The notes beneath the pieces are model-generated. The model had not been told where the DNA came from, made no database searches, and was given only the letters and a program-made list of their open reading frames with translations. The position numbers and the translations under genes were made by a program. DNA of 16,647 bases from Pelagibius sp041565695 (GTDB lineage: Bacteria > Pseudomonadota > Alphaproteobacteria > Kiloniellales > Kiloniellaceae): the NCBI GenBank assembly GCA_041565695.1, contig JBFGUI010000072.1, positions 1-16,647 of the forward strand, in the 5' to 3' direction. Positions 1-7,009 of the stretch are shown here, piece after piece. Positions within the stretch are counted from its first letter, which is position 1, and every line of letters starts with the position of its first letter.

Positions 1-178
1 AGACCGCGGGCATCTTCGCGAAGGTGCCGCCGATCTTCGCGGTGAGGCCGAGGGCGGTGAGGCCCGCGTCGGTCACCAGCAGCGGGCGCTGCATGCCGAG
101 CTCGGCACAGAACTCCGGCAGCCGCGCGGCCAGGCCTTCGTTGAACTCGATGCGGGTCAGATAGGTGATGGTGGCCAT
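1..178 (-). CDS. Iron-containing alcohol dehydrogenase, N-terminal part (gene runs off the window)
   Basis: The first 59 residues are visible, beginning MATITYLTRIEFNEG and containing RPLLVTDAGL. This is the amino-terminal pattern of group III (Fe-dependent) alcohol dehydrogenases, where a short strand is followed by the LLVTD stretch that starts the NAD(P)-binding domain. These enzymes interconvert alcohols and aldehydes or ketones using NAD(P) and a metal held by His residues in the C-terminal half, which lies outside the window. The ATG is supported by an AGAGG ribosome binding site (+ coordinates 186-190), 7 bases upstream. The gene lies 201 bases downstream of the FAD oxidase in the same direction. 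The gap holds a repeat pair and a possible promoter, so it may be transcribed independently. Substrate cannot be told from this fragment. Confidence 0.8.
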   Translation of the reverse strand, partial: MATITYLTRIEFNEGLAARLPEFCAELGMQRPLLVTDAGLTALGLTAKIGGTFAKMPAV

Positions 179-200
179 GGGCTTACCTCTGCTCTTGCGC

Positions 201-230
201 GTTATGCGTCGTTAAGAACCACTAAGGCAA
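201..230 (-). promoter_or_regulatory. Candidate sigma-70-type promoter for the alcohol dehydrogenase
   Basis: Read on the minus strand, TTGCCT (225-230) and CATAAC (201-206) are separated by 18 bases, with the ATG 22 bases further on. The match is moderate (TTG at -35, ATAA at -10). The placement between the repeat pair and the start codon is what a separate promoter would need. This was found by eye only. Confidence 0.3.
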
Positions 231-240
231 CTCTCTCGGT

Positions 241-336
241 TGTCATTGCCGGGCTTGTCCCGGCAATCCATCGCGCAAATCGCAAGAGCCCTAGCGCGCC
301 GAGAAATGGACCCCCGGAACAAGTCCGGGGGTGACG
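241..336. repeat. Head-to-head pair of REP-like palindromic repeats
   Basis: Two 23-base hairpins face each other. The first (245-267) has the 9-bp stem ATTGCCGGG/CCCGGCAAT around loop CTTGT. The second (310-332) has the 9-bp stem ACCCCCGGA/TCCGGGGGT around loop ACAAG. Reverse-complementing the second gives the same frame as the first: GTCA, stem, CTTGT loop, stem, TCCAT. The stems differ in sequence but each remains fully paired. Elements of this kind are common between genes in Rhodospirillales-like alphaproteobacteria (general knowledge, not checked here). They lie between the oxidase and the alcohol dehydrogenase and could act as an mRNA 3'-end or stabilising structure. Confidence 0.75.
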
Positions 337-379
337 ACGGGAGCGTAGTTCAAGTGTCAGCGTCCTTGTACTCAGCATG

Positions 380-1684
380 TTATCCCAGCACCGAGAAGGA
401 GCTGTCAGGGTTGATCTCGCGGCGGCGCGAGAAGGTGGCGGTGTCGATGGAGCGGTCCAGGTGCCGCAGCCGGAAGGCCAGCGGTGCCGTGTCCTGGTCG
501 CCGCCGTTCTCGACGTAGGCGATCAACGCCGCCATGAGGCGCCCGGCGACGGGGGCGTTCTTGAACTGGTTGCCGGAGGTGCCGACCGCCATGTAGAAGC
601 CGTCGACCGCCGCGCGGTCGTAGATCGGGATCCAGTCCTCGGTCACGTCGTAGAGGTCGACCACACCCTTGGGGCTGCGCGGCACCTCGAGCGACGGCAG
701 GCGCTGGGCGTAGCGGTAGGCCTGGGTCACCGCCTGCTCGGTCAGGTCGCGCCCGTAGTCGTCGGGGTCGACCACCTCGCGCGGGTCGCACTCGGGATCC
801 TCGCTGCCGATCAGGATGTGGTTGCCGGTCTCCGGGCGGATGTAGCAGGCGATGTCGCTGTCGGAGATGACGAGGCCGCGCGCCTCGAAGTCGAGGCCGG
901 CGGGCGCGTCGACGTGCACCACCTCCTGGCGCAATGGCTTGGTGGTGATGCGCATGTCCGCAAGCGCGCCGGCCAGGCCGTTGACCTGCGCGGAGTGCGG
1001 CCCGGCCGCGTTGACCACCACCGTCGCGGCAAGGCGCGTGCCGTCGTCCAGCACCACGCCTTGCACGCGGCCGCCGGCGACCGGGATCTCCACCACCTTG
1101 CGATTGAACAGGAAGGCCCCGCCGGCGGCCTCGGCGGCGCGCTGGATGTTGTGGGTGGCGAGCTGCGGATCGGAGATGTAGCCGGCCGTCGGGAAGAACA
1201 CACCGCCCTCGACCGCGCCGCTGCCCGGCTCGCCGAACTTCGGGTCTTCCATGCGCCGCACCGGCCAGAAGGTCCTGAGGTCGTAGCCGGGCAGGGCCGC
1301 GCGGATCCGCTCGGCGTCCCAGTGCTCGTGGGGAATTTCAAGCGCAGCGACGTTCTTCAGGATCGGTGCCAGGTACCGGTTCTGCTCGGTCTTCATCACC
1401 AGGCAGCCGCAGTGATGAAAGGCCGCGTGACCGCGCTCGTCCGCGACACCGAGATAGCCGGGCCAGTCCTTCCAGTCGAAATAGCCGTCGTAGGCCATGG
1501 CCGTGCCGTCCAGCGTGGAGTAGTGCACGCGGATGATGGCGCAGGAGTTGGAGGTCGGGCCGTAGCCGGCGGCAGGCAGCGCATCGACGTTCAGGGTCCT
1601 CCTGCCGGCGCGGGCCAGCTCCAGGCCGATCGCGGCGCCGATCACCCCGGCGCCGATGACGATGGCATCGTAGCTGTCAGGCAT
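380..1684 (-). CDS. FAD-dependent oxidoreductase, glycine/sarcosine/D-amino-acid oxidase (DAO) family
   Basis: This 434-residue protein probably oxidises a primary or secondary amine or amino acid at the C-N bond, giving an imine and reduced FAD. The N-terminus shows the Rossmann dinucleotide motif IGAGVIG (G11, G13, G16). It continues as NSCAIIRVHYS near residue 46-56, where DAO/sarcosine oxidases carry their flavin-contacting R-x-x-Y stretch. The C-terminus has GTSGNQFKNAPVAGRL, the family's closing FAD-binding motif. Length is normal for SoxB/DadA-like proteins and no signal peptide is visible. The start ATG follows a GGGAG site. It is divergent from a Rid-family gene 187 bases away, and imine-producing oxidases and Rid proteins are functionally related partners. 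Substrate cannot be assigned: sarcosine, glycine, D-amino acids and N-methyl amines are all possible. Confidence 0.85.
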   Translation of the reverse strand: MPDSYDAIVIGAGVIGAAIGLELARAGRRTLNVDALPAAGYGPTSNSCAIIRVHYSTLDGTAMAYDGYFDWKDWPGYLGVADERGHAAFHHCGCLVMKTEQNRYLAPILKNVAALEIPHEHWDAERIRAALPGYDLRTFWPVRRMEDPKFGEPGSGAVEGGVFFPTAGYISDPQLATHNIQRAAEAAGGAFLFNRKVVEIPVAGGRVQGVVLDDGTRLAATVVVNAAGPHSAQVNGLAGALADMRITTKPLRQEVVHVDAPAGLDFEARGLVISDSDIACYIRPETGNHILIGSEDPECDPREVVDPDDYGRDLTEQAVTQAYRYAQRLPSLEVPRSPKGVVDLYDVTEDWIPIYDRAAVDGFYMAVGTSGNQFKNAPVAGRLMAALIAYVENGGDQDTAPLAFRLRHLDRSIDTATFSRRREINPDSSFSVLG

Positions 1685-1810
1685 GGTCTCCCTACTCTCT
1701 CACACACTTTCCACACGGCAAACCCGGAGAGTAGTCCCCAATCGCCGGCTCCGTGCAATCCCCCTGTGGCCGGTAAGCGCTCCGCTGTCGGCCCAGACTG
1801 CGCCGGCAGC

Positions 1811-1838
1811 TTGACCCGGATTCCCCGGGGCGTATCGT
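1811..1838 (+). promoter_or_regulatory. Candidate promoter of the Rid-family gene
   Basis: TTGACC (1811-1816) and TATCGT (1833-1838) are 16 bases apart, which puts a start of transcription near 1845, about 27 bases before the GTG start. The spacer contains CCCCGGGG (1823-1830), a perfect 8-bp palindrome. The -35 is close to consensus and the -10 is weak. Found by eye only. Confidence 0.4.
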
Positions 1839-1871
1839 TGGCCTTCAACAAACTTCGGGAGGGTCGTCGCC

Positions 1872-2267
1872 GTGGGCAAGCTGCGCAGGGAAATCCGCAT
1901 TCCAAGCCTCAACCCGCCGGTCAGCCACTACACCGATGCGGTGCTGTTCGGGGACCTGCTGTTCATCTCCGGGCTGGCGCCGCTCGACGCCGAGGGCCGG
2001 CTGGTCGGCGGCGACGATCCCGCCGCGCAGACCCGCAAGATCTTCGAGAGCATGCAGCTCATCCTGCAGGAGGCCGGCGCCGACTTCGGCGACGTGCTGC
2101 GGGTCACGGTCTACCTGACCGACATCGACGACCGGCCGAAGATCAATCCCGTGCGCCAGGAGTTCTTCGGCGAGACGCGCCCGGCGAGCACGCTGGTCGA
2201 GGTCAGCGCTCTGGTGGTGCCGGGCATGCGGGTCGAGATCGAGGCCGTGGTCGGCCTGCCCGGCTGA
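1872..2267 (+). CDS. RidA/YjgF/UK114-family protein lacking the catalytic arginine
   Basis: This is a 131-residue, single-domain, probably cytosolic protein. The motifs LLFISGLAPLD (29-39) and VTVYLTDIDD (78-87), and the C-terminal VEIEAVV, define the Rid fold (a chorismate-mutase-like trimer). RidA proper hydrolyses reactive enamine/imine intermediates such as 2-aminoacrylate using Arg105 (E. coli numbering, in the motif PAR-x-x-VEV). Here the aligned segment is RPASTLVEV, so Ser106 replaces that Arg. The nearest Arg (R103) is two residues upstream. Rid subfamilies without this Arg exist and generally lack deaminase activity. Translation starts at GTG, with GGGAGG (1858-1863) 8 bases before it. 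It is divergent from an imine-forming type of oxidase and its stop is only 3 bases from the convergent PLP enzyme. Family membership is secure, activity is not. Confidence 0.85.
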   Translation: MGKLRREIRIPSLNPPVSHYTDAVLFGDLLFISGLAPLDAEGRLVGGDDPAAQTRKIFESMQLILQEAGADFGDVLRVTVYLTDIDDRPKINPVRQEFFGETRPASTLVEVSALVVPGMRVEIEAVVGLPG

Positions 2268-2270
2268 GCC

Positions 2271-3482
2271 TCACGCGGCGACCGCGGCCACGGCGGCGGT
2301 GAACTCGCGCTTCAGCAGCTCGATGTCCTCGATGCCGACGGAGACGCGCAGGAAGCCCTCGCTGATGCCCAGTGCCAGGCGCCCGGCCTCGCTCAGGCCC
2401 CGGTGCGAGGAAGAGGCCGGGTGGCTGATGGTGGTGCCGACATCGCCCAGGGTGGGCGCGAAGGCGATGTTGCCGGCGGCGTGCAGGAAGCGGTTCACCC
2501 CCGCGCGATCGGTTTCCATTTCGAAGCTCACGATGTGGCTGTAGTCGCCCTCGAGCAGGTCGCGGGCGAGGTCGCGGTCCGGGTGGTCCTCCTCGCCGGG
2601 GTAGAGCACGCGCTTGACGCCCTTGAGGCCGCGCAGGTGGTCGGCCAGGGCCTTGGCATTGCTCTGCGCCCGCGCGAAGCGCAGGTCGAAGGTGTGCAGG
2701 CCGCGCTCGGCCAGCCAGCAGTCGAAGGGGCTGGCGTTGAGCCCCCAGGTGACCACGGCATCGTAGAGCGCGCGGCAGTGTTCCGGGTCGCGCGCCGCCA
2801 CGTAGCCGAGGGTGGCGTCGCTGTGCCCGGCGAGCAGCTTGGTCACCGAGTGGAGCACCACGTCGGCGCCGTGGTCGAAGGGCCGGAAGCCGCGCGGCGT
2901 GGTAAAGGTGTTGTCGACCACGAAAATCAGGCCGTGCTCGCGCGCCAGCCTGGCCAGGCCCTTGATGTCGGCGACCCGCAGGGTCGGGTTGGCCACCACC
3001 TCGACCAGCAGCAGCTTCCTCTCCGGCCGCAGCGCCGCGGCCACCGCGGCCGCGTCGCCGGCGTCGACCAGGGTCGCAGCGAAGCCGAGGCGCGGCAGCT
3101 CCTGGGTCAGCAGGCGCAGGCAGCGGCCGTAGAGCTGGTTGCCGGCGACGATGTGGTCGCCGGCCTTCAAGAGGCCGAGCAGCACGGCGGAGATCGCCGC
3201 CATGCCGGACGCGGTCATCACCCCGGTTTCGCCCTTTTCCGGCTCGAGGCCTTCCATCCACGACAGCTTGTCCGCCAGCAGGCCGGCGTTGGGATGGCCC
3301 TCGCGGGCGTAGCTGTAGCCGGCGGCGCGGCCCTCGTAGACGGCGTCCAGCGCGTCGGCGTCTTCCGCGCAGTACACCACGGCGGGCGAGATCGGCTTCA
3401 CCAGCGGACGGGTCGTCGAGGCCGGCGGCTGCCAGCGCCGCACCACAGAGCGTGGATCCTGGTTCGATCTGTCGGATGTCAT
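2271..3482 (-). CDS. PLP-dependent Cys/Met-metabolism (trans-sulfuration) enzyme, cystathionine gamma-synthase/lyase-like
   Basis: This 403-residue fold-type I PLP enzyme catalyses a beta/gamma elimination or replacement on a sulfur or O-acyl amino acid. From the chosen ATG, Y58 and R60 (in GYSYAREGHPN) match the Tyr/Arg that hold the PLP phosphate of the neighbouring subunit. SGMAAIS is at 92-98, D190 in VVDNTF pairs with the pyridine nitrogen, and K215 in HSVTKLLAGHSD forms the Schiff base. Near the C-terminus, LRVSVGIED carries the carboxylate-binding Arg. An in-frame start 63 bases further upstream exists, but AGAGG lies 7 bases before the chosen ATG. The usual NPT after the Tyr/Arg motif is HPN here. 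Cystathionine gamma-synthase, gamma-lyase, methionine gamma-lyase and O-acylhomoserine sulfhydrylase cannot be separated by eye. It is convergent with the Rid gene, which may detoxify 2-aminoacrylate-type by-products. Confidence 0.85.
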   Translation of the reverse strand: MTSDRSNQDPRSVVRRWQPPASTTRPLVKPISPAVVYCAEDADALDAVYEGRAAGYSYAREGHPNAGLLADKLSWMEGLEPEKGETGVMTASGMAAISAVLLGLLKAGDHIVAGNQLYGRCLRLLTQELPRLGFAATLVDAGDAAAVAAALRPERKLLLVEVVANPTLRVADIKGLARLAREHGLIFVVDNTFTTPRGFRPFDHGADVVLHSVTKLLAGHSDATLGYVAARDPEHCRALYDAVVTWGLNASPFDCWLAERGLHTFDLRFARAQSNAKALADHLRGLKGVKRVLYPGEEDHPDRDLARDLLEGDYSHIVSFEMETDRAGVNRFLHAAGNIAFAPTLGDVGTTISHPASSSHRGLSEAGRLALGISEGFLRVSVGIEDIELLKREFTAAVAAVAA

Positions 3483-3597
3483 CAGAGGGCCTCTTTGCAA
3501 GCGGTCGAATGCCGCCACTAGGCCCGGGCCACAGCGCGAGGTCAAGAGGGGCGCGATGTGTTGCTCAGAAAATCGGGAAAGGATTCTCCGCTTCTGA

Positions 3598-3744
3598 TCA
3601 GGCGCCTTGGACGAGGTCTGGACTTTCCCGGGAAGCGGTCATTGAAAGCTCTTCCAGCGAGGTCCCGAACTGATCTGCAGCTGAACCATCGAAGTGGCGC
3701 TTGGACACTGCGCGAACAGATCCTGCGATAGCGGATTCAGTCAT
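3598..3744 (-). CDS. Possible small orphan gene, 48 residues
   Basis: A short reading frame begins MTESAIAGSVRAVSKRHFDG and ends PDLVQGA before a TGA. Its support is the start: AGAGG sits 8 bases ahead of the ATG (with an adjacent in-frame GTG), as good as the site of the neighbouring PLP-enzyme gene. The product is hydrophilic, Ser/Ala/Glu-rich, and has no cysteine, membrane segment or signal peptide. I recognise no family. It lies 115 bases upstream of the PLP-enzyme start, on the same strand, in a stretch otherwise empty of genes. It could be a genuine small protein, a precursor-type peptide, or the remnant of a longer gene. Confidence 0.35.
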   Translation of the reverse strand: MTESAIAGSVRAVSKRHFDGSAADQFGTSLEELSMTASRESPDLVQGA

Positions 3745-3994
3745 CACGGGAACCTCTTCAGCGAACTGTGTGTAATGGGGAGGGGGTTGTTGCTTGTTGC
3801 ACTCGTGCGGGGGAAAGGATTGCTTTGTCCGCGCAGCCTCGAGCAGCGCATATCTCATCGAGACGCAACAGAGGTGATGACGAAAGCCTCGGCAGCGCCT
3901 ATCAATGGCGATTCCATTGGGTGAGCGGTGGCCGCGCGCCCCTGCTCGCCTCTGCAGGTCACGGTAACCACCGGAATAGTGCGAAGTGAGTCCC
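3745..3994. other. Intergenic stretch between the small reading frame and the hydratase-like gene
   Basis: These 250 bases separate the leftward small frame and PLP gene from the rightward hydratase-like gene, so they should hold divergent promoters. A weak plus-strand candidate is TTGTCC (3825-3830) and CATATC (3849-3854), 18 bases apart. Base composition is less GC-biased than the genes, with runs such as AGGGGGTTGTTGCTTGTTGC. I see no convincing gene, RNA, terminator, or copy of the AT-rich palindromes found near 7.1 kb. Confidence 0.3.
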
Positions 3995-4759
3995 ATGTCA
4001 CCGAAGGAATCTGTCGAGGCGGCGGCAGGTCTGCTCCTGCAAGCCCGGCACGCAGGTCATCCCCTCGCGAAGCTGCCTGAGCAGGCGGCGCCGCGCAGCC
4101 TCGCAGACGCTTACGCGGTTCAAGACCTCGTCCGGGCCCGATTCGGGCCGACCATCGGCTGGAAGACCGGCGCCCCCTCACGCGAGGCGGAGCCGATCGC
4201 TGCGCCTTTGATCCGGGACTTCGTCTCCTTGTCCCCCGCCGAGCTGCGACACGACGATTTCAACATGGTCGGCCTCGAGGCGGAGCTGGCCTTCAAGATC
4301 AACAAGGACCTGCCGTCGGGGACAGAGGCCCTCGACAGCGCGGAGCTTCTGGACGCGGTGGAGAGCCTCCACGCAGCCATTGAGGTCGTCGACACGCGCC
4401 TCCCGGCCTGGAACGATGCCCCGGCGCTCTGGAAACTTGCGGACAACCAGTCCAACGGGTTCTTTGTCCTGGGTTCGGGGACGGCGCAGTGGCGGCACCT
4501 CGACCTTGTGAACGCCGCCGTCCGGCTTACAATCGACGGCTCAGTGGTGGTGGAGAGGAGGGGCGGCAACGCAGCCGGCGATCCGCTGCGTTTGTTCCGC
4601 TGGGCGATCGATCATTGTTGCCGGCACCGCGGCGGCCTGCGCCGCGGCGACGTGATCACCACGGGCACCTTCACCGGCATTCACTTTCTCGCAGGTCCGG
4701 CCCGGGTCGAGGCCGAGTTCCCCGGGATCGGAACTGTCGAGATCCGCTTTTCCGCCTGA
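3995..4759 (+). CDS. 2-keto-4-pentenoate hydratase / fumarylacetoacetate-hydrolase-superfamily enzyme
   Basis: This 254-residue protein matches the MhpD/HpaH/XylJ hydratase branch of the FAH superfamily. Those enzymes add water to, or act on, short 2-keto-enoic acids in meta-cleavage-type pathways, using Mg or Mn. GWKTGAPS (55-62) matches the hydratase GWK motif. E95 and E97 (GLEAELAF) and E130 (AAIEVVDTR) are the three expected metal ligands. A late GDVITTGTFTGIHFL matches the C-terminal glycine-rich loop. Length is normal. The ATG at 3995 has only a weak site; a GTG nine bases upstream (3986) is an equally possible start. It stands alone on the plus strand, convergent with the hydantoinase 36 bases away. 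In an aromatic pathway one would expect dioxygenase and aldolase neighbours, which are absent, so a role on another keto-acid in this cluster is possible. Confidence 0.8.
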   Translation: MSPKESVEAAAGLLLQARHAGHPLAKLPEQAAPRSLADAYAVQDLVRARFGPTIGWKTGAPSREAEPIAAPLIRDFVSLSPAELRHDDFNMVGLEAELAFKINKDLPSGTEALDSAELLDAVESLHAAIEVVDTRLPAWNDAPALWKLADNQSNGFFVLGSGTAQWRHLDLVNAAVRLTIDGSVVVERRGGNAAGDPLRLFRWAIDHCCRHRGGLRRGDVITTGTFTGIHFLAGPARVEAEFPGIGTVEIRFSA

Positions 4760-4795
4760 CAGACGCGTTCAGCTTTCTGCGCCGCCGGCCGGATC

Positions 4796-6211
4796 CTAGG
4801 GCCGCGGCCGCGCCGGCTCCGGCTTGGCACAGCGCAGGAACTCGCCGCGGCCGGCGGCGCCCAGCAGCCGTTCCCCGTTGACAACGATCTCGCCGCGGGA
4901 GATCACGGTTTCCGGCCAGCCGTGCACGGTCCGGCCTTCGTAGGGGGTGTAGTCGACCCGGTGATGCAGTTTCTCGTTCCTGATCGTGACTTGCTTCTCG
5001 GAATTCCAGATCGCCAGGTCGGCGTCAGAGCCGATGGCGATCGTACCTTTCCGCGGATAGAGGCCGTAGATTCGCGCCGGCGCGGTCGCGGTGAGTTCGA
5101 CGAAGCGATTGAGAGAAAGACGGCCCTTGCCCACGCCTTCCGAGAACAGCAGGGGCAGCCGGGTTTCCAGGCCGGGAATGCCGTTGGGCACACGCGAGAA
5201 GGACGCCGCCGCGCCCGCAACCTTCTTGCCCTCCGCATCGTCGAAGCGGAAGGGCGCATGGTCGGATGAGAAGACGTCGAACAGGCCGCTCTCCAGTCCG
5301 CGCCAGATGATCTCCTGGTTGGCGCTGTCGCGTGGCGGCGGGCTGCAGATGCACTTGGCGCCCTCGAAGTCATCGAGATCCAGGTCCTCGGCCGTCAGGA
5401 AGAGGTATTGGGGACAGGTCTCCGCATAGATGCGAAGGCCCCTGGACTGCGCCCAGGCGATCTGCTCGCAGGCCTCCCGCCCAGAGACGTGAACGATGAG
5501 GATCGGCACGTCGACAAGCTCGGCGATGGAGATCGCGCGGTGCGTAGCCTCGCGCTCCACCACGGGCGGGCGCGCCTGGGCATGGAATTTCGGCGCCGTC
5601 TTGCCGGCCGCTTCCAGGCGTTCCGTCAGCCAGGCGATGCAATCGGCATTCTCGGCGTGAACCATGGTCATGGCGCCTTCCTCGCGGGCCGTCGCCAGAA
5701 CCCGGAGGAGTTCGCCATCGTTCAGCTTCAGGTCGTCGTAAGTCATGTAGACCTTGAACGAGGTGTATCCGTCGCGGATCAGCGCGGGAAGCTCCTGGCC
5801 GACGACCTGGTCCGTTGGATCGCAGACGATGAGGTGGAAAGCGTAGTCGATTACGGGCTTGCCCGCGGCCCGGCGATGATAGTCCTCCACGGCCGCCCGC
5901 AATCCGCCGCCCTTCATCTGGCAGGCGAAGGGGATCACGGTCGTGGTGCCGCCGAATGCCGCAGAAACGGTGCCCGACTCAAAGTCGTCAGCCATGACCG
6001 AGCCGTCGCTCATCGGCTGGTCCAGGTGGCAGTGCGCATCGATCCCGCCCGGCAGGATCAGCTTGCCGCCGGCATCGATTTCATGGTCGCCGGGTCCAAC
6101 ACGTTCGGCCAGCGAGGCGATCCGTCCACCGCTGATGCCGACATCGCAGGCGAAGGTGTCAGATGCCGTGGCCACGGTCCCATTGCGGATAACGAGGTCG
6201 AATTCAGCCAT
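4796..6211 (-). CDS. hydA: D-hydantoinase / dihydropyrimidinase
   Basis: This 471-residue amidohydrolase opens cyclic amide rings (hydantoins, dihydropyrimidines or cyclic imides) to carbamoyl acids or half-amides, using two zinc ions. All catalytic residues are visible: H60 and H62 (DAHCHLD), carboxylated lysine K153 with catalytic Y158 (SFKVYMTY), H185 (VHAEN), H241 (VHVSG) and D317 (SSDHAPF). The substrate-contacting S290 (CSPPP) and N343 (VPNGIPGLE) are also intact. No dihydropyrimidine dehydrogenase or beta-ureidopropionase is next to it, so classical pyrimidine breakdown is not supported by context. GAGGAGG lies 9 bases before the ATG, and the start overlaps the end of the upstream racemase-like gene by 8 bases, so the two are co-translated. 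Family is near certain; the exact ring substrate is unknown. Confidence 0.93.
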   Translation of the reverse strand: MAEFDLVIRNGTVATASDTFACDVGISGGRIASLAERVGPGDHEIDAGGKLILPGGIDAHCHLDQPMSDGSVMADDFESGTVSAAFGGTTTVIPFACQMKGGGLRAAVEDYHRRAAGKPVIDYAFHLIVCDPTDQVVGQELPALIRDGYTSFKVYMTYDDLKLNDGELLRVLATAREEGAMTMVHAENADCIAWLTERLEAAGKTAPKFHAQARPPVVEREATHRAISIAELVDVPILIVHVSGREACEQIAWAQSRGLRIYAETCPQYLFLTAEDLDLDDFEGAKCICSPPPRDSANQEIIWRGLESGLFDVFSSDHAPFRFDDAEGKKVAGAAASFSRVPNGIPGLETRLPLLFSEGVGKGRLSLNRFVELTATAPARIYGLYPRKGTIAIGSDADLAIWNSEKQVTIRNEKLHHRVDYTPYEGRTVHGWPETVISRGEIVVNGERLLGAAGRGEFLRCAKPEPARPRP

Positions 6212-6965
6212 GTGCCTGAACCTCCTCTATCTGCGATCCGAACTCAAAGAGGCGACCCCAGCCCCGCACCTGTGACGGGTCCAGACCTGCCAGCATCAGG
6301 GCCTTCCAGGCCGTCACCGCCACGCTGTCAACCACCGCGACGCCGAGTTCGGCCTCGAGCGCTTCCGCCATCCGGGCGCCGCGGAAATTGGTGCAGTGAA
6401 TGGCGACCGCCTGTGGCTCTGCGGCCGTCACGTCGCGAACCATGGCGGCGACTACCTCGTCGGTGAACTCGGAAAAGGCAAAGTTATCGCGGACGTCGAG
6501 ATGACGCTCGGCGGCGCAGTCGAGACCGAGGGAAGAGAAATTCTCAATTATGCGGTTCTGTACGGCCCCGATGTAGGGCGTTACCAGTGCATAGCGGGTG
6601 ACGCCCATAGCACGGAAAGCCTCCAGCATGGCCAGGGTCGAGGTGCTGGCCGGAATGCCGGTCGCCGACTCGATGTCCCGGCAAAGCGCCTTGTCAGCTT
6701 CTATGCCGATCCACCCCCCGGAGGTGCCGTTCCAGCAGATGACGTCGACTTTGGCATCGGCGAGCAGCTCCGCCGCCGCCACCAGAGCAGAGTTCTCGAA
6801 CTGCCCGAGCGCCGCGTCCTCCAGGGTGATCTCCTTCACCCGAAAGCGACCGAAGTGCGCGGTCACATCCGGCAGGTCGCTCAGGATCTCGGTGGTGGTG
6901 GGTTCCAGAACCGTATTCGAGGAAGGGGTCAGCATCCCCAAGAGCTTCCGCTTGCCTGCAGGCAC
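6204..6965 (-). CDS. Maleate isomerase / arylmalonate decarboxylase-like protein (Asp/Glu racemase superfamily)
   Basis: This 253-residue protein starts MPAGKRKLLGMLTPSSNTVLEP. The TPSSNTVLEP segment is the hallmark of the maleate cis-trans isomerase/AMDase branch, distinct from hydantoin racemases. The superfamily normally uses two cysteines. The second is present (C191 in HCTNFRG). At the first, the segment ICWNGTSGGW places Gly80 where isomerases and racemases have Cys. AMDase also has Gly there and uses only the second Cys, so decarboxylation of a malonate-type acid is as likely as isomerisation. C77 is three residues earlier. The start is GTG at 6965 with GGAG 8 bases upstream; a longer in-frame GTG at 7028 falls inside a strong hairpin and is less likely. 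First gene of a two-gene operon with the hydantoinase, divergent from GntR. Confidence 0.82.
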   Translation of the reverse strand: MPAGKRKLLGMLTPSSNTVLEPTTTEILSDLPDVTAHFGRFRVKEITLEDAALGQFENSALVAAAELLADAKVDVICWNGTSGGWIGIEADKALCRDIESATGIPASTSTLAMLEAFRAMGVTRYALVTPYIGAVQNRIIENFSSLGLDCAAERHLDVRDNFAFSEFTDEVVAAMVRDVTAAEPQAVAIHCTNFRGARMAEALEAELGVAVVDSVAVTAWKALMLAGLDPSQVRGWGRLFEFGSQIEEVQAHG

Positions 6966-7009
6966 CTTGCAATCTCCATGCTCCCTGACCGAACCGCCGG
7001 TCCCGTAAG

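Noticed and set aside
377..2302. A 641-codon open frame on the plus strand
   Set aside because: It lies antisense to the FAD oxidase and then crosses into the Rid gene out of frame. The product is a low-complexity Val/Gly/Arg-rich sequence typical of the reverse strand of GC-rich genes.
2403..3521. A 372-codon plus-strand frame
   Set aside because: It is the antisense shadow of the PLP enzyme, whose own frame carries all catalytic residues.
6204..6965. Hydantoin racemase, to complete a classical racemase-hydantoinase-carbamoylase trio
   Set aside because: The N-terminal TPSSNTVLEP and the missing first Cys place it with maleate isomerase/AMDase rather than with hydantoin racemases.
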